From Dokdonella sp. (lineage in GTDB: Bacteria; Pseudomonadota; Gammaproteobacteria; Xanthomonadales; Rhodanobacteraceae): 64,000 nt of DNA. Made by a program: the position numbers and the translations under genes. The notes under the pieces are model-generated. The model saw nothing but the letters and a program-made list of their open reading frames with translations. It did no database searches and was not told where the DNA came from. Location of the stretch: assembly GCA_016712865.1 (NCBI GenBank), contig JADJQH010000002.1, positions 1,240,001 through 1,304,000 of the forward strand. Reading direction: 5' to 3'. Numbering within the stretch: position 1 is the stretch's first letter; each line of letters starts with the position of its first letter. Below, piece after piece: positions 36,402-44,004 of the stretch.

Positions 36402-36431
36402 GGGCCAGAATATCGGCGGCCATGGAGCCAG
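36402..36431. promoter_or_regulatory. paired direct repeat upstream of gabT, proposed MocR operator
   Basis: GGGCCAG at 36402-36408 and GAGCCAG at 36425-36431 are 23 bp apart, the same period as at 33141-33174; over 11 nt the pair matches at 8 positions (AGGGCCAGAAT, GGAGCCAGATT). It lies 54 nt upstream of the gabT start, compared with 61 nt for the nitrilase gene. Seen in the sequence; regulator binding is inferred. Confidence 0.5.
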
Positions 36432-36449
36432 ATTGAATCGCGATTGTCG

Positions 36450-36617
36450 CTAGGGAAACTCTGATTTTGTTCGTCATTCCGGCGAGGCGCTTTACAACTG
36501 CCGAATGGCTGGTCAAGCCGGAACCCATCTTGATCTTGTTCCAATGGAATCAAGGGCAAAATGGACCCCGGCGTATGCCGGGGTGACGAAAACTGTGGTT
36601 GATCAGAGTTTCCCTAG
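36450..36617. repeat. terminal-inverted-repeat element, copy C
   Basis: The ends are a perfect 16-bp inverted repeat: CTAGGGAAACTCTGAT (36450-36465) and ATCAGAGTTTCCCTAG (36602-36617). The 168-bp element has a core with the palindrome ACCCCGGCGTATGCCGGGGT (36562-36581). It lies between the gabT promoter region and the CaiB gene, ending only 12 nt before the first possible ATG of the latter. Confidence 0.8.
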
Positions 36618-36629
36618 GATGCTTGGCGA

Positions 36630-37808
36630 ATGACTGCAACCCACACTTCAATGACCAGACAAAACGACATGAACGCACCGCGCACGCCGCTGGCCGGACT
36701 CAAGGTGATTGAACTGGCCCGCATCCTGGCCGGACCGTGGATTGGACAGACCCTCGCCGATCTCGGCGCCGAGGTGATCAAGGTGGAAGCGCCGCAAGGC
36801 GACGACACGCGGCGCTGGGGCCCGCCCTTCGTTCGCAATGCCGACGGCTCGGACGGTGATGCCGCCTATTTCCACAGTTGCAATCGCGGCAAACGATCGG
36901 TGATTGCCGACCTGCGCAGCGAGGAGGGTCGCGCGCGCGTTCGCGAATTGGCCCGTGATGCGGATGTGCTGATCGAGAACTTCAAGGTCGGCGGTTTGGC
37001 GAAGTACGGACTCGACTACGCGTCACTGGCGGCGTTGAATCCGCGCCTGGTCTATTGCTCGGTCACCGGATTCGGCCAGGATGGGCCGTACGCGGCACGC
37101 GCCGGCTACGACGCCATGATCCAGGCCATGGGTGGATTGATGAGCATCACCGGCGAGGCGGATGGCCTGCCGCAAAAGGTGGGCGTCGCCATGGGTGACC
37201 TGTGCGCCGGCCTGTACGGGGTGATCGCAATCCAGGCGGCGCTGGCCATGCGCGAACGCACCGGCCGCGGCCAGCACGTCGATATCGCCCTGCTCGATAC
37301 CATGCTGGCCATGCTGGCCAACCAGAATCTCAATTTTCTGGTTTCCGGCGAGGTGCCAACGCGGCTGGGCAGTGCGCATCCCAATATCGTGCCGTACCAG
37401 GTGTTTGCCGTGAGCGACGGCCACATCATGCTGGCGGTCGGCAATGACGGCCAGTTCGCCAAGGTGTGTGCGCTGCTTGGCATGCCCGCACTTGCCAAGG
37501 ATCCACGCTACGCCACCAACGCCGCGCGTGTCGAGCATCGTGAAGCACTGGTCGCGCTGTTCGGCGATGTGCTGCGCACGCGCGGTCGCGATGCGTTGCT
37601 TGCAGAACTCGAAGCCCAGGGCGTACCGGCAGGGCCGATCAACAACATCGACCAGGTATTTGCCGATCCCCAGGTGCGCCATCGCAAGATGCAACTGCAA
37701 CTGGACGTCGGAGACGGCACCACCCTGCCCGGCGTGCGTACCCCGATCTGTTTCTCCGATGCCGAACTCGCGCTGTCGCGCCGCGCACCGCAGTTGGGTG
37801 AGCAGTAA
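36630..37808 (+). CDS. CaiB/BaiF family (type III) CoA-transferase
   Basis: A 392-residue enzyme of the family that moves CoA from one carboxylic acid to another. Seen: GLKVIELARILAGPWIGQTLADLGAEVIKVE, GDDTRRWGPPF, SVTGFGQDGPYAARAGYD and VAMGDLCAGLYG, where the Asp is the likely catalytic acyl acceptor; C-terminal RTPICFSD. Starts at 36630, 36651 and 36669 are all possible and none has a good ribosome site. It is transcribed away from gabT and may activate the acid made by the pathway. Confidence 0.9.
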   Translation: MTATHTSMTRQNDMNAPRTPLAGLKVIELARILAGPWIGQTLADLGAEVIKVEAPQGDDTRRWGPPFVRNADGSDGDAAYFHSCNRGKRSVIADLRSEEGRARVRELARDADVLIENFKVGGLAKYGLDYASLAALNPRLVYCSVTGFGQDGPYAARAGYDAMIQAMGGLMSITGEADGLPQKVGVAMGDLCAGLYGVIAIQAALAMRERTGRGQHVDIALLDTMLAMLANQNLNFLVSGEVPTRLGSAHPNIVPYQVFAVSDGHIMLAVGNDGQFAKVCALLGMPALAKDPRYATNAARVEHREALVALFGDVLRTRGRDALLAELEAQGVPAGPINNIDQVFADPQVRHRKMQLQLDVGDGTTLPGVRTPICFSDAELALSRRAPQLGEQ

Positions 37809-37866
37809 AGCCGGGAATGGAGAACGGAGAGTAGGGAATGGCTCAAGCGAAGCGCGCTTCGCCCCC
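37809..37866. repeat. degenerate heptamer tract and CGAAGCGCGCTTCG palindrome
   Basis: 37812-37839 is a purine-rich strand of degenerate heptamers, the complement of the ATTCCC units at 37999-38054. It is followed by GGGAATGGCTCAAGCGAAG and CGCGCTTCG (37834-37863), which contain the 14-bp palindrome CGAAGCGCGCTTCG and match 20451-20476 in the other tract. Confidence 0.5.
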
Positions 37867-37868
37867 TG

Positions 37869-37986
37869 CTAAGGAAACTCTGAACAAGTACGGAACTCAT
37901 TCGTCGCGAGCAAGCTCGCTCCCACAAAATCAAGCAATGGTGGGAGCGAGCTTGCTCGCGACAATACTTGTTCAGACCTTCCCTAA
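37869..37986. repeat. REPIN-like inverted-repeat element, copy B
   Basis: The element runs from CTAAGGAAACTCTGAACAAG to CTTGTTCAGACCTTCCCTAA and matches the reverse complement of 18210-18327 at about 114 of 118 positions. The two REP palindromes (GCGAGCAAGCTCGCTCCCAC and its inverse) are identical to those of copy A. It sits in a gene-free strip between the CaiB gene and gap. Confidence 0.85.
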
Positions 37987-37998
37987 CCTGCTCTTTAC

Positions 37999-38054
37999 GA
38001 TTCCCGATTCCCGATTCCCGATTCCCGATTCCCTATTCCCTATTCCCTATTCCC
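37999..38054. repeat. eight-unit heptamer tandem repeat (GATTCCC x5, TATTCCC x3)
   Basis: Five exact GATTCCC units (37999-38033) are followed by three exact TATTCCC units (38034-38054), ending 2 nt before the gap stop codon. Strictly regular 7-bp phasing suggests slipped-strand expansion. Degenerate relatives occur at 20426-20455 and 37812-37839. Confidence 0.9.
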
Positions 38055-38056
38055 GG

Positions 38057-39070
38057 CTATTTCGCCTTCATCAGGGCCAGGGTCATGTCGAGCATGCGGT
38101 TGGAGAAGCCCCACTCGTTGTCGTACCAGCTGAGCACCTTGACCAGGGTGCCGCCCATGACGCGGGTCTGGGTGGCGTCGTAAACACTGGACAGCGGGTT
38201 GTGGTTGAAGTCGATGGAGACCAGCGGCTTGGTGTTGACGCCGATCACGCCCTTGAGCGGACCGTCGGCGGCGGCCTGCACGGCGGCATTGATTTCCTCG
38301 ACCGAGGTGGCGCGGGAAGCGACAAAGCTCAGGTCCACGACCGACACGTTGATGGTCGGCACGCGCATGGCGAAACCGTCGAGCTTGCCGTTGAGTTCCG
38401 GCAGCACCAGGCCGACTGCGGCGGCGGCTCCGGTCTTGGTCGGAATCTGCGAATGCGTGGCCGAACGCGCGCGGCGCAGGTCGGAGTGGTAGACGTCGGT
38501 CAGCACCTGGTCATTGGTGTAGGCATGGATGGTGGTCATCAGGCCATGCACGATGCCGATTTTCTCGTTCAGCACCTTGGCCAGCGGCGCCAGGCAGTTG
38601 GTGGTGCACGAGGCATTGGAGATGACCTGGTGGGCGGCGGTCAGCTTGTCGTGGTTGACGCCGTAGACGAAGGTGCCGTCCACGTCCTTGTCGCCGGGCG
38701 CGGAGATGATCACCTTCTTGGCGCCGGCGGAAATGTGTGCGCCGGCCTTGGCCTTGCTGGTAAAGAAGCCGGTGGATTCCAGCACCACGTCCACGCCGAG
38801 CTCGGCCCATGGCAACTTGGCCGGATCGCGTTCGGCACAGACCTTGATGCGGTCGCCGTTGACGATGAGATCACCGCCATCGACACCGACTTCACCGGGA
38901 AAACGGCCGTGCGCGGTGTCGTACTGGGTCAGGTGTGCATTGGTTGCCGCATCGCCCAGGTCATTGACGGCGACGATCTGGATCTCGCCATTGCGCTTGG
39001 CTTCGTAGAGCGCACGCAACACATTGCGACCGATGCGACCATAGCCATTGATGGCAACCTTGACGGACAT
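38057..39070 (-). CDS. gap: glyceraldehyde-3-phosphate dehydrogenase, type I
   Basis: A 337-residue enzyme. N-terminal NAD-binding [19 protein letters not shown], catalytic [12 protein letters not shown] (Cys nucleophile), the HAYTNDQ segment with the active His, and [13 protein letters not shown] near the end. It links glyceraldehyde-3-phosphate and 1,3-bisphosphoglycerate in glycolysis and gluconeogenesis. ATG 39070 follows GAGGAG. A TACAAT -10-like box lies at 39121-39126 on the minus strand, about 50 nt upstream, without a good -35 box. Confidence 0.97.
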   Translation of the reverse strand: MSVKVAINGYGRIGRNVLRALYEAKRNGEIQIVAVNDLGDAATNAHLTQYDTAHGRFPGEVGVDGGDLIVNGDRIKVCAERDPAKLPWAELGVDVVLESTGFFTSKAKAGAHISAGAKKVIISAPGDKDVDGTFVYGVNHDKLTAAHQVISNASCTTNCLAPLAKVLNEKIGIVHGLMTTIHAYTNDQVLTDVYHSDLRRARSATHSQIPTKTGAAAAVGLVLPELNGKLDGFAMRVPTINVSVVDLSFVASRATSVEEINAAVQAAADGPLKGVIGVNTKPLVSIDFNHNPLSSVYDATQTRVMGGTLVKVLSWYDNEWGFSNRMLDMTLALMKAK

Positions 39071-39251
39071 TGCACACTCCTCGAATACGTTGACGGAAAT
39101 ACGGATGACGTGGGTTGTGTATTGTAACGGTCCCTTCATTTGACCGCACAGCACCACTTGGATGGGACCAATCCCGGGCGCCTTCCGCAGCCGGTGTCCG
39201 TCCCGGCTACTGGCGCACTACACTGACAGCAATGCAAACGACGCAAACCAC

Positions 39252-40139
39252 ATGAATCCCGAAGTCCGCAGTTTCCATCACCAGGACACCTTTACCTGGT
39301 CGCATGTCGCGGTGGATGCCGCCAGCCGGCGCGCCGCCATCATTGATCCGGTGCTGGATTTCGATCCGGTCACGGGCCAGGTGCAGACCCACAGCGCGCA
39401 GCGCCTGCTCGAATACATCACGACCACCGGGCTTGGTGTCGACTGGATCCTGGAAACCCACATCCACGCCGACCACCTCACGGCCGCAGCCTGGCTCAAG
39501 GGCCGGCTCGAAGCCAGCGGATCGAAGCCCAGGATCGGCATTGGCCGCGGCATGCTTTCGGTACAGCGTACCTTCAAGCAGAAGCTCAACCTGGGCGATG
39601 AATTCGCCGCCGACGGTCGCGAATTCGATGTCTTTTTCGATGATGGCGCAGAAATCACCATCGGCCATCTCGTCGGTCGCGCAATGACCACTCCGGGTCA
39701 TACCGCGGACAGCTTGAGTTACCTGTTTGGCGATGCGGCCTTCATCGGCGATACCCTGTTCGCGCCACGCAGCGGCAGCGCGCGCTGCGATTTTCCCGGC
39801 GGCGATGCACACGTGCTGTTTGATTCGATCCAGCGCCTGTATGCCCTGCCGGATGCCACGCGTGTTTTCCTTGCCCATGACTATCCGCCGCCGGGTGAAT
39901 CCCCGCTTGCCCAGACCAGCATCGGTGCCCAGAAGGCGGACAACATCCATGTGCGTTCGGGCACCCGGGCCGATGAATTCGTGGCCATGCGCCGGAATCG
40001 CGATGCCACCCTCGGCCTGCCGCGCCTGTTCTGGCCATCCTTGCAGTTGAACATCCGCGCCGGTCGCCTGCCGCCCGCGGAAGGGGATGGCCAGCACTTC
40101 CTGCGCCTGCCCTTGAGCGCCCCCGATTTCACGTCGTGA
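39252..40139 (+). CDS. MBL-fold metallo-hydrolase (persulfide dioxygenase/Blh-like)
   Basis: A 295-residue protein. The metal motif THIHADH (HxHxDH) is followed by TTPGHTADS (third His) and FIGDTLFAPRSGSARCDF, then LAHDYPP (last His), as in ETHE1-like sulfur dioxygenases and related BigR-linked hydrolases. The GD-PRSG-R-DF pattern supports this subgroup, but glutathione persulfide activity is inferred. ATG 39252; no clear ribosome site. Its stop overlaps the next gene by 4 nt. Confidence 0.88.
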   Translation: MNPEVRSFHHQDTFTWSHVAVDAASRRAAIIDPVLDFDPVTGQVQTHSAQRLLEYITTTGLGVDWILETHIHADHLTAAAWLKGRLEASGSKPRIGIGRGMLSVQRTFKQKLNLGDEFAADGREFDVFFDDGAEITIGHLVGRAMTTPGHTADSLSYLFGDAAFIGDTLFAPRSGSARCDFPGGDAHVLFDSIQRLYALPDATRVFLAHDYPPPGESPLAQTSIGAQKADNIHVRSGTRADEFVAMRRNRDATLGLPRLFWPSLQLNIRAGRLPPAEGDGQHFLRLPLSAPDFTS

Positions 40140-40951
40140 CGAGCGCCGCCCTGCGCATGCACGCACACCGGCTGGGTTGGCTGGCCTCGATGCTGGCACT
40201 GTTTTGCAGCACCACGGCCCAGGCCTGGGGTCCGGCCGCGCATCGCATCGTTGCGCAGCTGGCCGAAGGGCAGTTGCAAGCGGATGCGCGCGTGAAGGTG
40301 CGGCAACTGCTCACGCTGTCCGATGCACGCCATCTGTCCGATATTGCCAATTGGGCGGATGATCTGCGCGAGGATCCCGACCAGCGCGAGTTCGCACGCG
40401 CGACCGCACGTTTGCATTATGTGAACTTTGCCGATTCCGCCTGCAGGTTCGAGGCGGATCGAATCTGCGCGAATGGCCAATGCGTGGTGGCGGCCATTGA
40501 TCACTACGCTGCCATCCTCGCTGACAGTTCACGCCCGCTGGCAGAACGTGCCGAGGCGCTGCGTTTTGTCGTGCACTTTGTCGGCGACGTGCACCAACCC
40601 CTGCATGCCGGCTATCGGCCGGATCGCGGCGGCAACCACATGCAGGTGCGCATCGACGGCAAGGGCAGCAATCTGCACTCGGTCTGGGATTCGCGGGTGA
40701 CCGCAAGCGCGAGGCTTGGCTGGTCACGCCATGCCGAGCGCCTCGCACGCGTGGCGCCGCTTGCCGATGCCAGCGAAGATCCCGTCGCCTGGGCCCGGCA
40801 ATCCTGCCGACTCACCCGCGATGCCGGGATCTATCCGGACTCGCGCAACATCGACAGCGCCTATCTCGAGCGCATGCGCCCGCTGGCCGAACGCCAGATG
40901 CGCCTGGCCGGCAAGCGCCTGGCCAACGTGCTCAACCGCGCTCTCGATTGA
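40136..40951 (+). CDS. S1/P1-type zinc nuclease, exported
   Basis: A 271-residue protein with a signal peptide; the mature protein would begin WGPAAHRIVAQ, the N-terminal Trp and His that bind zinc in S1/P1 nucleases. The other ligand motifs are DIANWADD, HYVNFAD, FVVHFVGDVHQPLHAG and GGNHMQV, followed by LHSVWDS, all family-typical. It hydrolyses single-stranded nucleic acids and 3'-nucleotides outside the cytoplasm. The GTG at 40136 overlaps the previous stop (GTGA); ATG 40157 is an alternative start. Confidence 0.9.
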   Translation: MTSAALRMHAHRLGWLASMLALFCSTTAQAWGPAAHRIVAQLAEGQLQADARVKVRQLLTLSDARHLSDIANWADDLREDPDQREFARATARLHYVNFADSACRFEADRICANGQCVVAAIDHYAAILADSSRPLAERAEALRFVVHFVGDVHQPLHAGYRPDRGGNHMQVRIDGKGSNLHSVWDSRVTASARLGWSRHAERLARVAPLADASEDPVAWARQSCRLTRDAGIYPDSRNIDSAYLERMRPLAERQMRLAGKRLANVLNRALD

Positions 40952-40976
40952 TGCGGGCGATTCCGCTCGGCGCGGA

Positions 40977-42970
40977 TCAAACCAGTCGGGCGTAGCGATC
41001 AACCACCGCTTCGGCCGTGATGCCGAAGTAGGCGTACAGTTTTTCCGCCGGCGCCGAGGCGCCAAAGCGGTCGAGTCCGACCACCTCACCATCGAGGCCA
41101 ACGTACTTGCGCCAGAAATCGGTGATGCCCGCTTCGATGGCAATGCGCTTGCGGCACCAGTCCGGCAGCACGCCTTCGCGATACTCGATCGGCTGCGCAT
41201 CGAACACCTGGGTACAGGGCATGGATACGACGCGCGCAGCCACGCCCTTGTCGGCGAGGATGCGCATGGCCTGCATGGCCACTTCCACTTCCGAACCGGT
41301 GGCGATCAGGATCACATCGAATTTTGTGCTGTCGGGATCGGACAACACATAACCCCCGCGCGCAATCTGCTGCACCTGCTCGTCGGTGCGTGATTGATGC
41401 ACCAGGGTCTGGCGCGAAAACACCAGGCAGCTTGGGCCGTCCACGCGCTCGATGGCCGCTTTCCAGCTCACGGCCGATTCCACCGCATCGCAGGGACGCC
41501 AGACCGGGTTGTTGGGGATGTAGCGAAGGCTGGCCAAGTGCTCGACCGGTTGATGGGTGGGACCGTCTTCACCGAGGCCAATGGAGTCGTGGGTGTAGAC
41601 GTGGATGGTTGGGGTTGGAATCAGCGCGCTCATGCGCACCGCATTGCGCGCGTAATCGGAGAACACGAGGAAGGTGGCATCGTAGGGGCGGAAACCACCG
41701 TGCAGGGCAAGGCCATTCGCAATCGCGCCCATGCCGAATTCGCGCACGCCGTAATGCACGTAGTTGGCGCTCTCGCCTCCCTTGACCACATCCTTCGAAC
41801 CTTTCCAGATGGTCAGATTGGATCCGGCCAGATCCGCCGAGCCGCCGATCAGTTCCGGCAGCAGGGACCGAAGGCATCCAGCGCCATCTGCGAGGCCTTG
41901 CGCGAGGCGACCGCCGGACCTTCCATCTGCAACTTTGCGATCCATGCATCGGCGGCGGTTGAAAAATTTTCGGGCAGCTTTCCGCTCTGACGTCGCTCGA
42001 ACTCCGCGGCGAGCTCGGGATGCGCGGCGCGGTAGCGGGCAAACAAGGTATTCCATGCGGACTCGCGCTCGGTTCCCTTGGCCTTGGCATCCCAGCCCGC
42101 GTAGATGTCTTGCGGAATCTCGAACGGCGCGTGATTCCAGCCCAGTTGCGCACGGGCAGCGGCAATCTCGTCCTTGCCCAGCGGCGCGCCGTGACAGGAC
42201 TCCTTGCCCTGCTTGTTGGGCGCGCCAAATCCGATCACGGTTCTCGCGCAGATCAGGGTGGGCTTGTTGGATGTTTCAGCTTGCTCGATGGCTGTCTTGA
42301 TGGCGGCCGGATCATGCCCATCGACGCCACGGATCACGTTCCAGCCATAGGCCTCGAAACGCTTTGGTGTGTCGTCGGTAAACCAGCCTTCCACCTCGCC
42401 GTCGATGGAGATGCCGTTGTCGTCCCACACCGCGATCAACTTGCCCAGACCCAGGGTACCGGCCAGCGACGCCGCCTCGTGCGAAATGCCTTCCATCAGG
42501 CAACCGTCGCCGAGAAAAACAAAGGTGCGGTGATCGACGATGTCCATGCCGTCGCGATTGAAGCGCTGGGCCAGCACCTTTTCCGCCAGCGCCATGCCAA
42601 CGGCATTGGCCAGGCCTTGGCCGAGTGGTCCGGTGGTGGTTTCCACGCCCGGGGTTTCGCTGGCTTCCGGATGTCCCGCGGTTTTCGAATGCAGTTGGCG
42701 GAAGTTTTTCAGCTCTGCCATCGGCAGGGCGTAGCCGCTCAAATGCAGCAAGGCATAGATCAGCATCGAACCGTGGCCGTTGGACAGCACGAAACGGTCG
42801 CGATTGGCCCATTTCGGATTGCCCGGATTGTGCTTGAGGAAATCGTTCCACAGCACCTCGGCAATGTCGGCCATGCCCATCGGCATGCCCGGGTGTCCGG
42901 ATTTCGCGGCTTCAACCGCGTCCATGGCCAGCGCACGAATGGCGTTGGCGAGATCTTTACGGCTCGACAT
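40977..42970 (-). pseudogene. tkt: transketolase, interrupted by one apparent base deletion
   Basis: Translation from ATG 42970 gives the N-terminal half: the thiamine-diphosphate motif [19 protein letters not shown] ... DDNGISIDG. It reaches MALDAFGP and then stops after CCRN. The next frame gives [20 protein letters not shown] and continues through [15 protein letters not shown] to the end at 40977. The join is at the GGG of 41864-41866; one more base there (CCC to CCCC on the coding strand) restores one frame of 664 residues, the usual length of TktA/TktB. A sequencing or assembly error, or a recent mutation, is likely, as every part around the break is conserved. Two separate functional genes is unlikely. 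Confidence 0.85.
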
Positions 42971-43311
42971 GATTCAGACCCGACTGGATGACGCGGCGGA
43001 CCGGCTGGCGGCCGCGAGGGGTGCGCATTGTCGCCGATCAGGACCCGATTGTCTGGTTGAACACCGCGCCACATCGCCCGCGCGGTCATTGCGCCACGCC
43101 CGCTGGCAGCCCCAGGTCCAGGCGGGAAGGCTGTACACAACGGGCCTGACTATTTACTGAACTAGACAGTTTGGTATTTGCCGGATGCACCCCATCTGAT
43201 GGGCATCGGAACCCAAGTACGGCCCCCAAACCGGCCTCTCTGCACGCTCCGAGCCCGCGCATTGCCTGGCCTTGTGCGGCCCTGACCTCGATACACAGGA
43301 GTTGAAACACC
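42971..43311. other. 341-nt divergent intergenic region between tkt and the outer-membrane protein gene
   Basis: It must hold the promoters of both genes, but none is clear. A possible -10-like TATTTG at 43172-43177, 16 nt after TTTACT (43150-43155), could serve the plus-strand gene, at low confidence. The AT-rich patch 43148-43180 (CTATTTACTGAACTAGACAG) is the least GC-rich part. No gene or repeat is visible. Confidence 0.35.
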
Positions 43312-43905
43312 ATGAGAAACACACTGCTGGTACTTTCCATTGCCGCCGCCGGCCTCGTTGCCGTCCCCGCCCTGAGCCATGCCGCCGAAGACAAGGGCGG
43401 ATTCTTCATCAACGGTAGCGTGGGCCAGTCCGACTACAGCAAGAGCATCTACGACGACACCGACACCGCCTACAACGTGAATCTCGGCTATCGCTGGGCC
43501 CTGTCACCTTCCTTTGCGCTGGGCATCGAGGCAGGCGCTGCCAATCTCGGCACATGGTCGCCCAAGGACAGCGCGATCGCCGCCAATCCCGGCATCAGCC
43601 TGCGCGACAGTGAGCTGAAGGGCTGGACCCTCGGCGCCAACGCCCACTACAACTTCACCGACAACTGGTACCTGAGCGGACGCGCCGGATTGTTCCGCGC
43701 CGATGCCGAAGGCGATCTCCTCATCGACGGAGCGGCGGTTCGCGCCGATGGCAAGAGCACCGAATGGTATGCCGGTGCAGGTGTCGGCTACGACTTCACC
43801 GACAACTTCAGCGTCGGCCTCAACTACGACTACTACAAGACCGACGACAATGGCTTCAAGGTTGACCCGGGCGTGATCTCCGCCAGCGCGGAACTGCGCT
43901 TCTGA
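43312..43905 (+). CDS. small outer-membrane beta-barrel (opacity/OmpW-like) protein
   Basis: A 197-residue protein with a signal peptide (1-23, SHA-A) and eight or so amphipathic strands rich in Tyr, Phe and Trp (FFINGSVGQSDYSKS, NVNLGYRWALSPSFALGIEAG, AHYNFTDNWYLSGRAGLF, YAGAGVGYDFTDNFSVGLNYDYYKTDDNG), ending in LRF with the C-terminal Phe used by the BAM machine. AGGAG precedes ATG 43312. Function not determined by sequence. Confidence 0.88.
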   Translation: MRNTLLVLSIAAAGLVAVPALSHAAEDKGGFFINGSVGQSDYSKSIYDDTDTAYNVNLGYRWALSPSFALGIEAGAANLGTWSPKDSAIAANPGISLRDSELKGWTLGANAHYNFTDNWYLSGRAGLFRADAEGDLLIDGAAVRADGKSTEWYAGAGVGYDFTDNFSVGLNYDYYKTDDNGFKVDPGVISASAELRF

Positions 43906-43947
43906 AACCGCAGCCGGTTCTCCGCAGTAGTCATGAAGACAGCGCAG

Positions 43948-43969
43948 ACCAGTCCGGCAACGGGCTGGT
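43948..43969 (+). terminator. weak terminator-like hairpin between convergent genes
   Basis: ACCAGTCCG-gcaa-CGGGCTGGT forms a 9-bp stem with one mismatch, but only TTTG follows, so the T-run is poor. It would lie at the end of the outer-membrane protein gene. Confidence 0.35.
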
Positions 43970-44004
43970 TTGCCTGCTGAAGGAGACGCTGCGGGCACCG
44001 CGGC

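Noticed and set aside
37999-38054. CRISPR array
   Set aside because: Units are only 7 bp with no spacers, and no cas gene is nearby.
40977-42970. Two separate transketolase genes
   Set aside because: The halves meet at one G-run and add to one normal-length enzyme, so a single frameshifted gene is the simpler reading.
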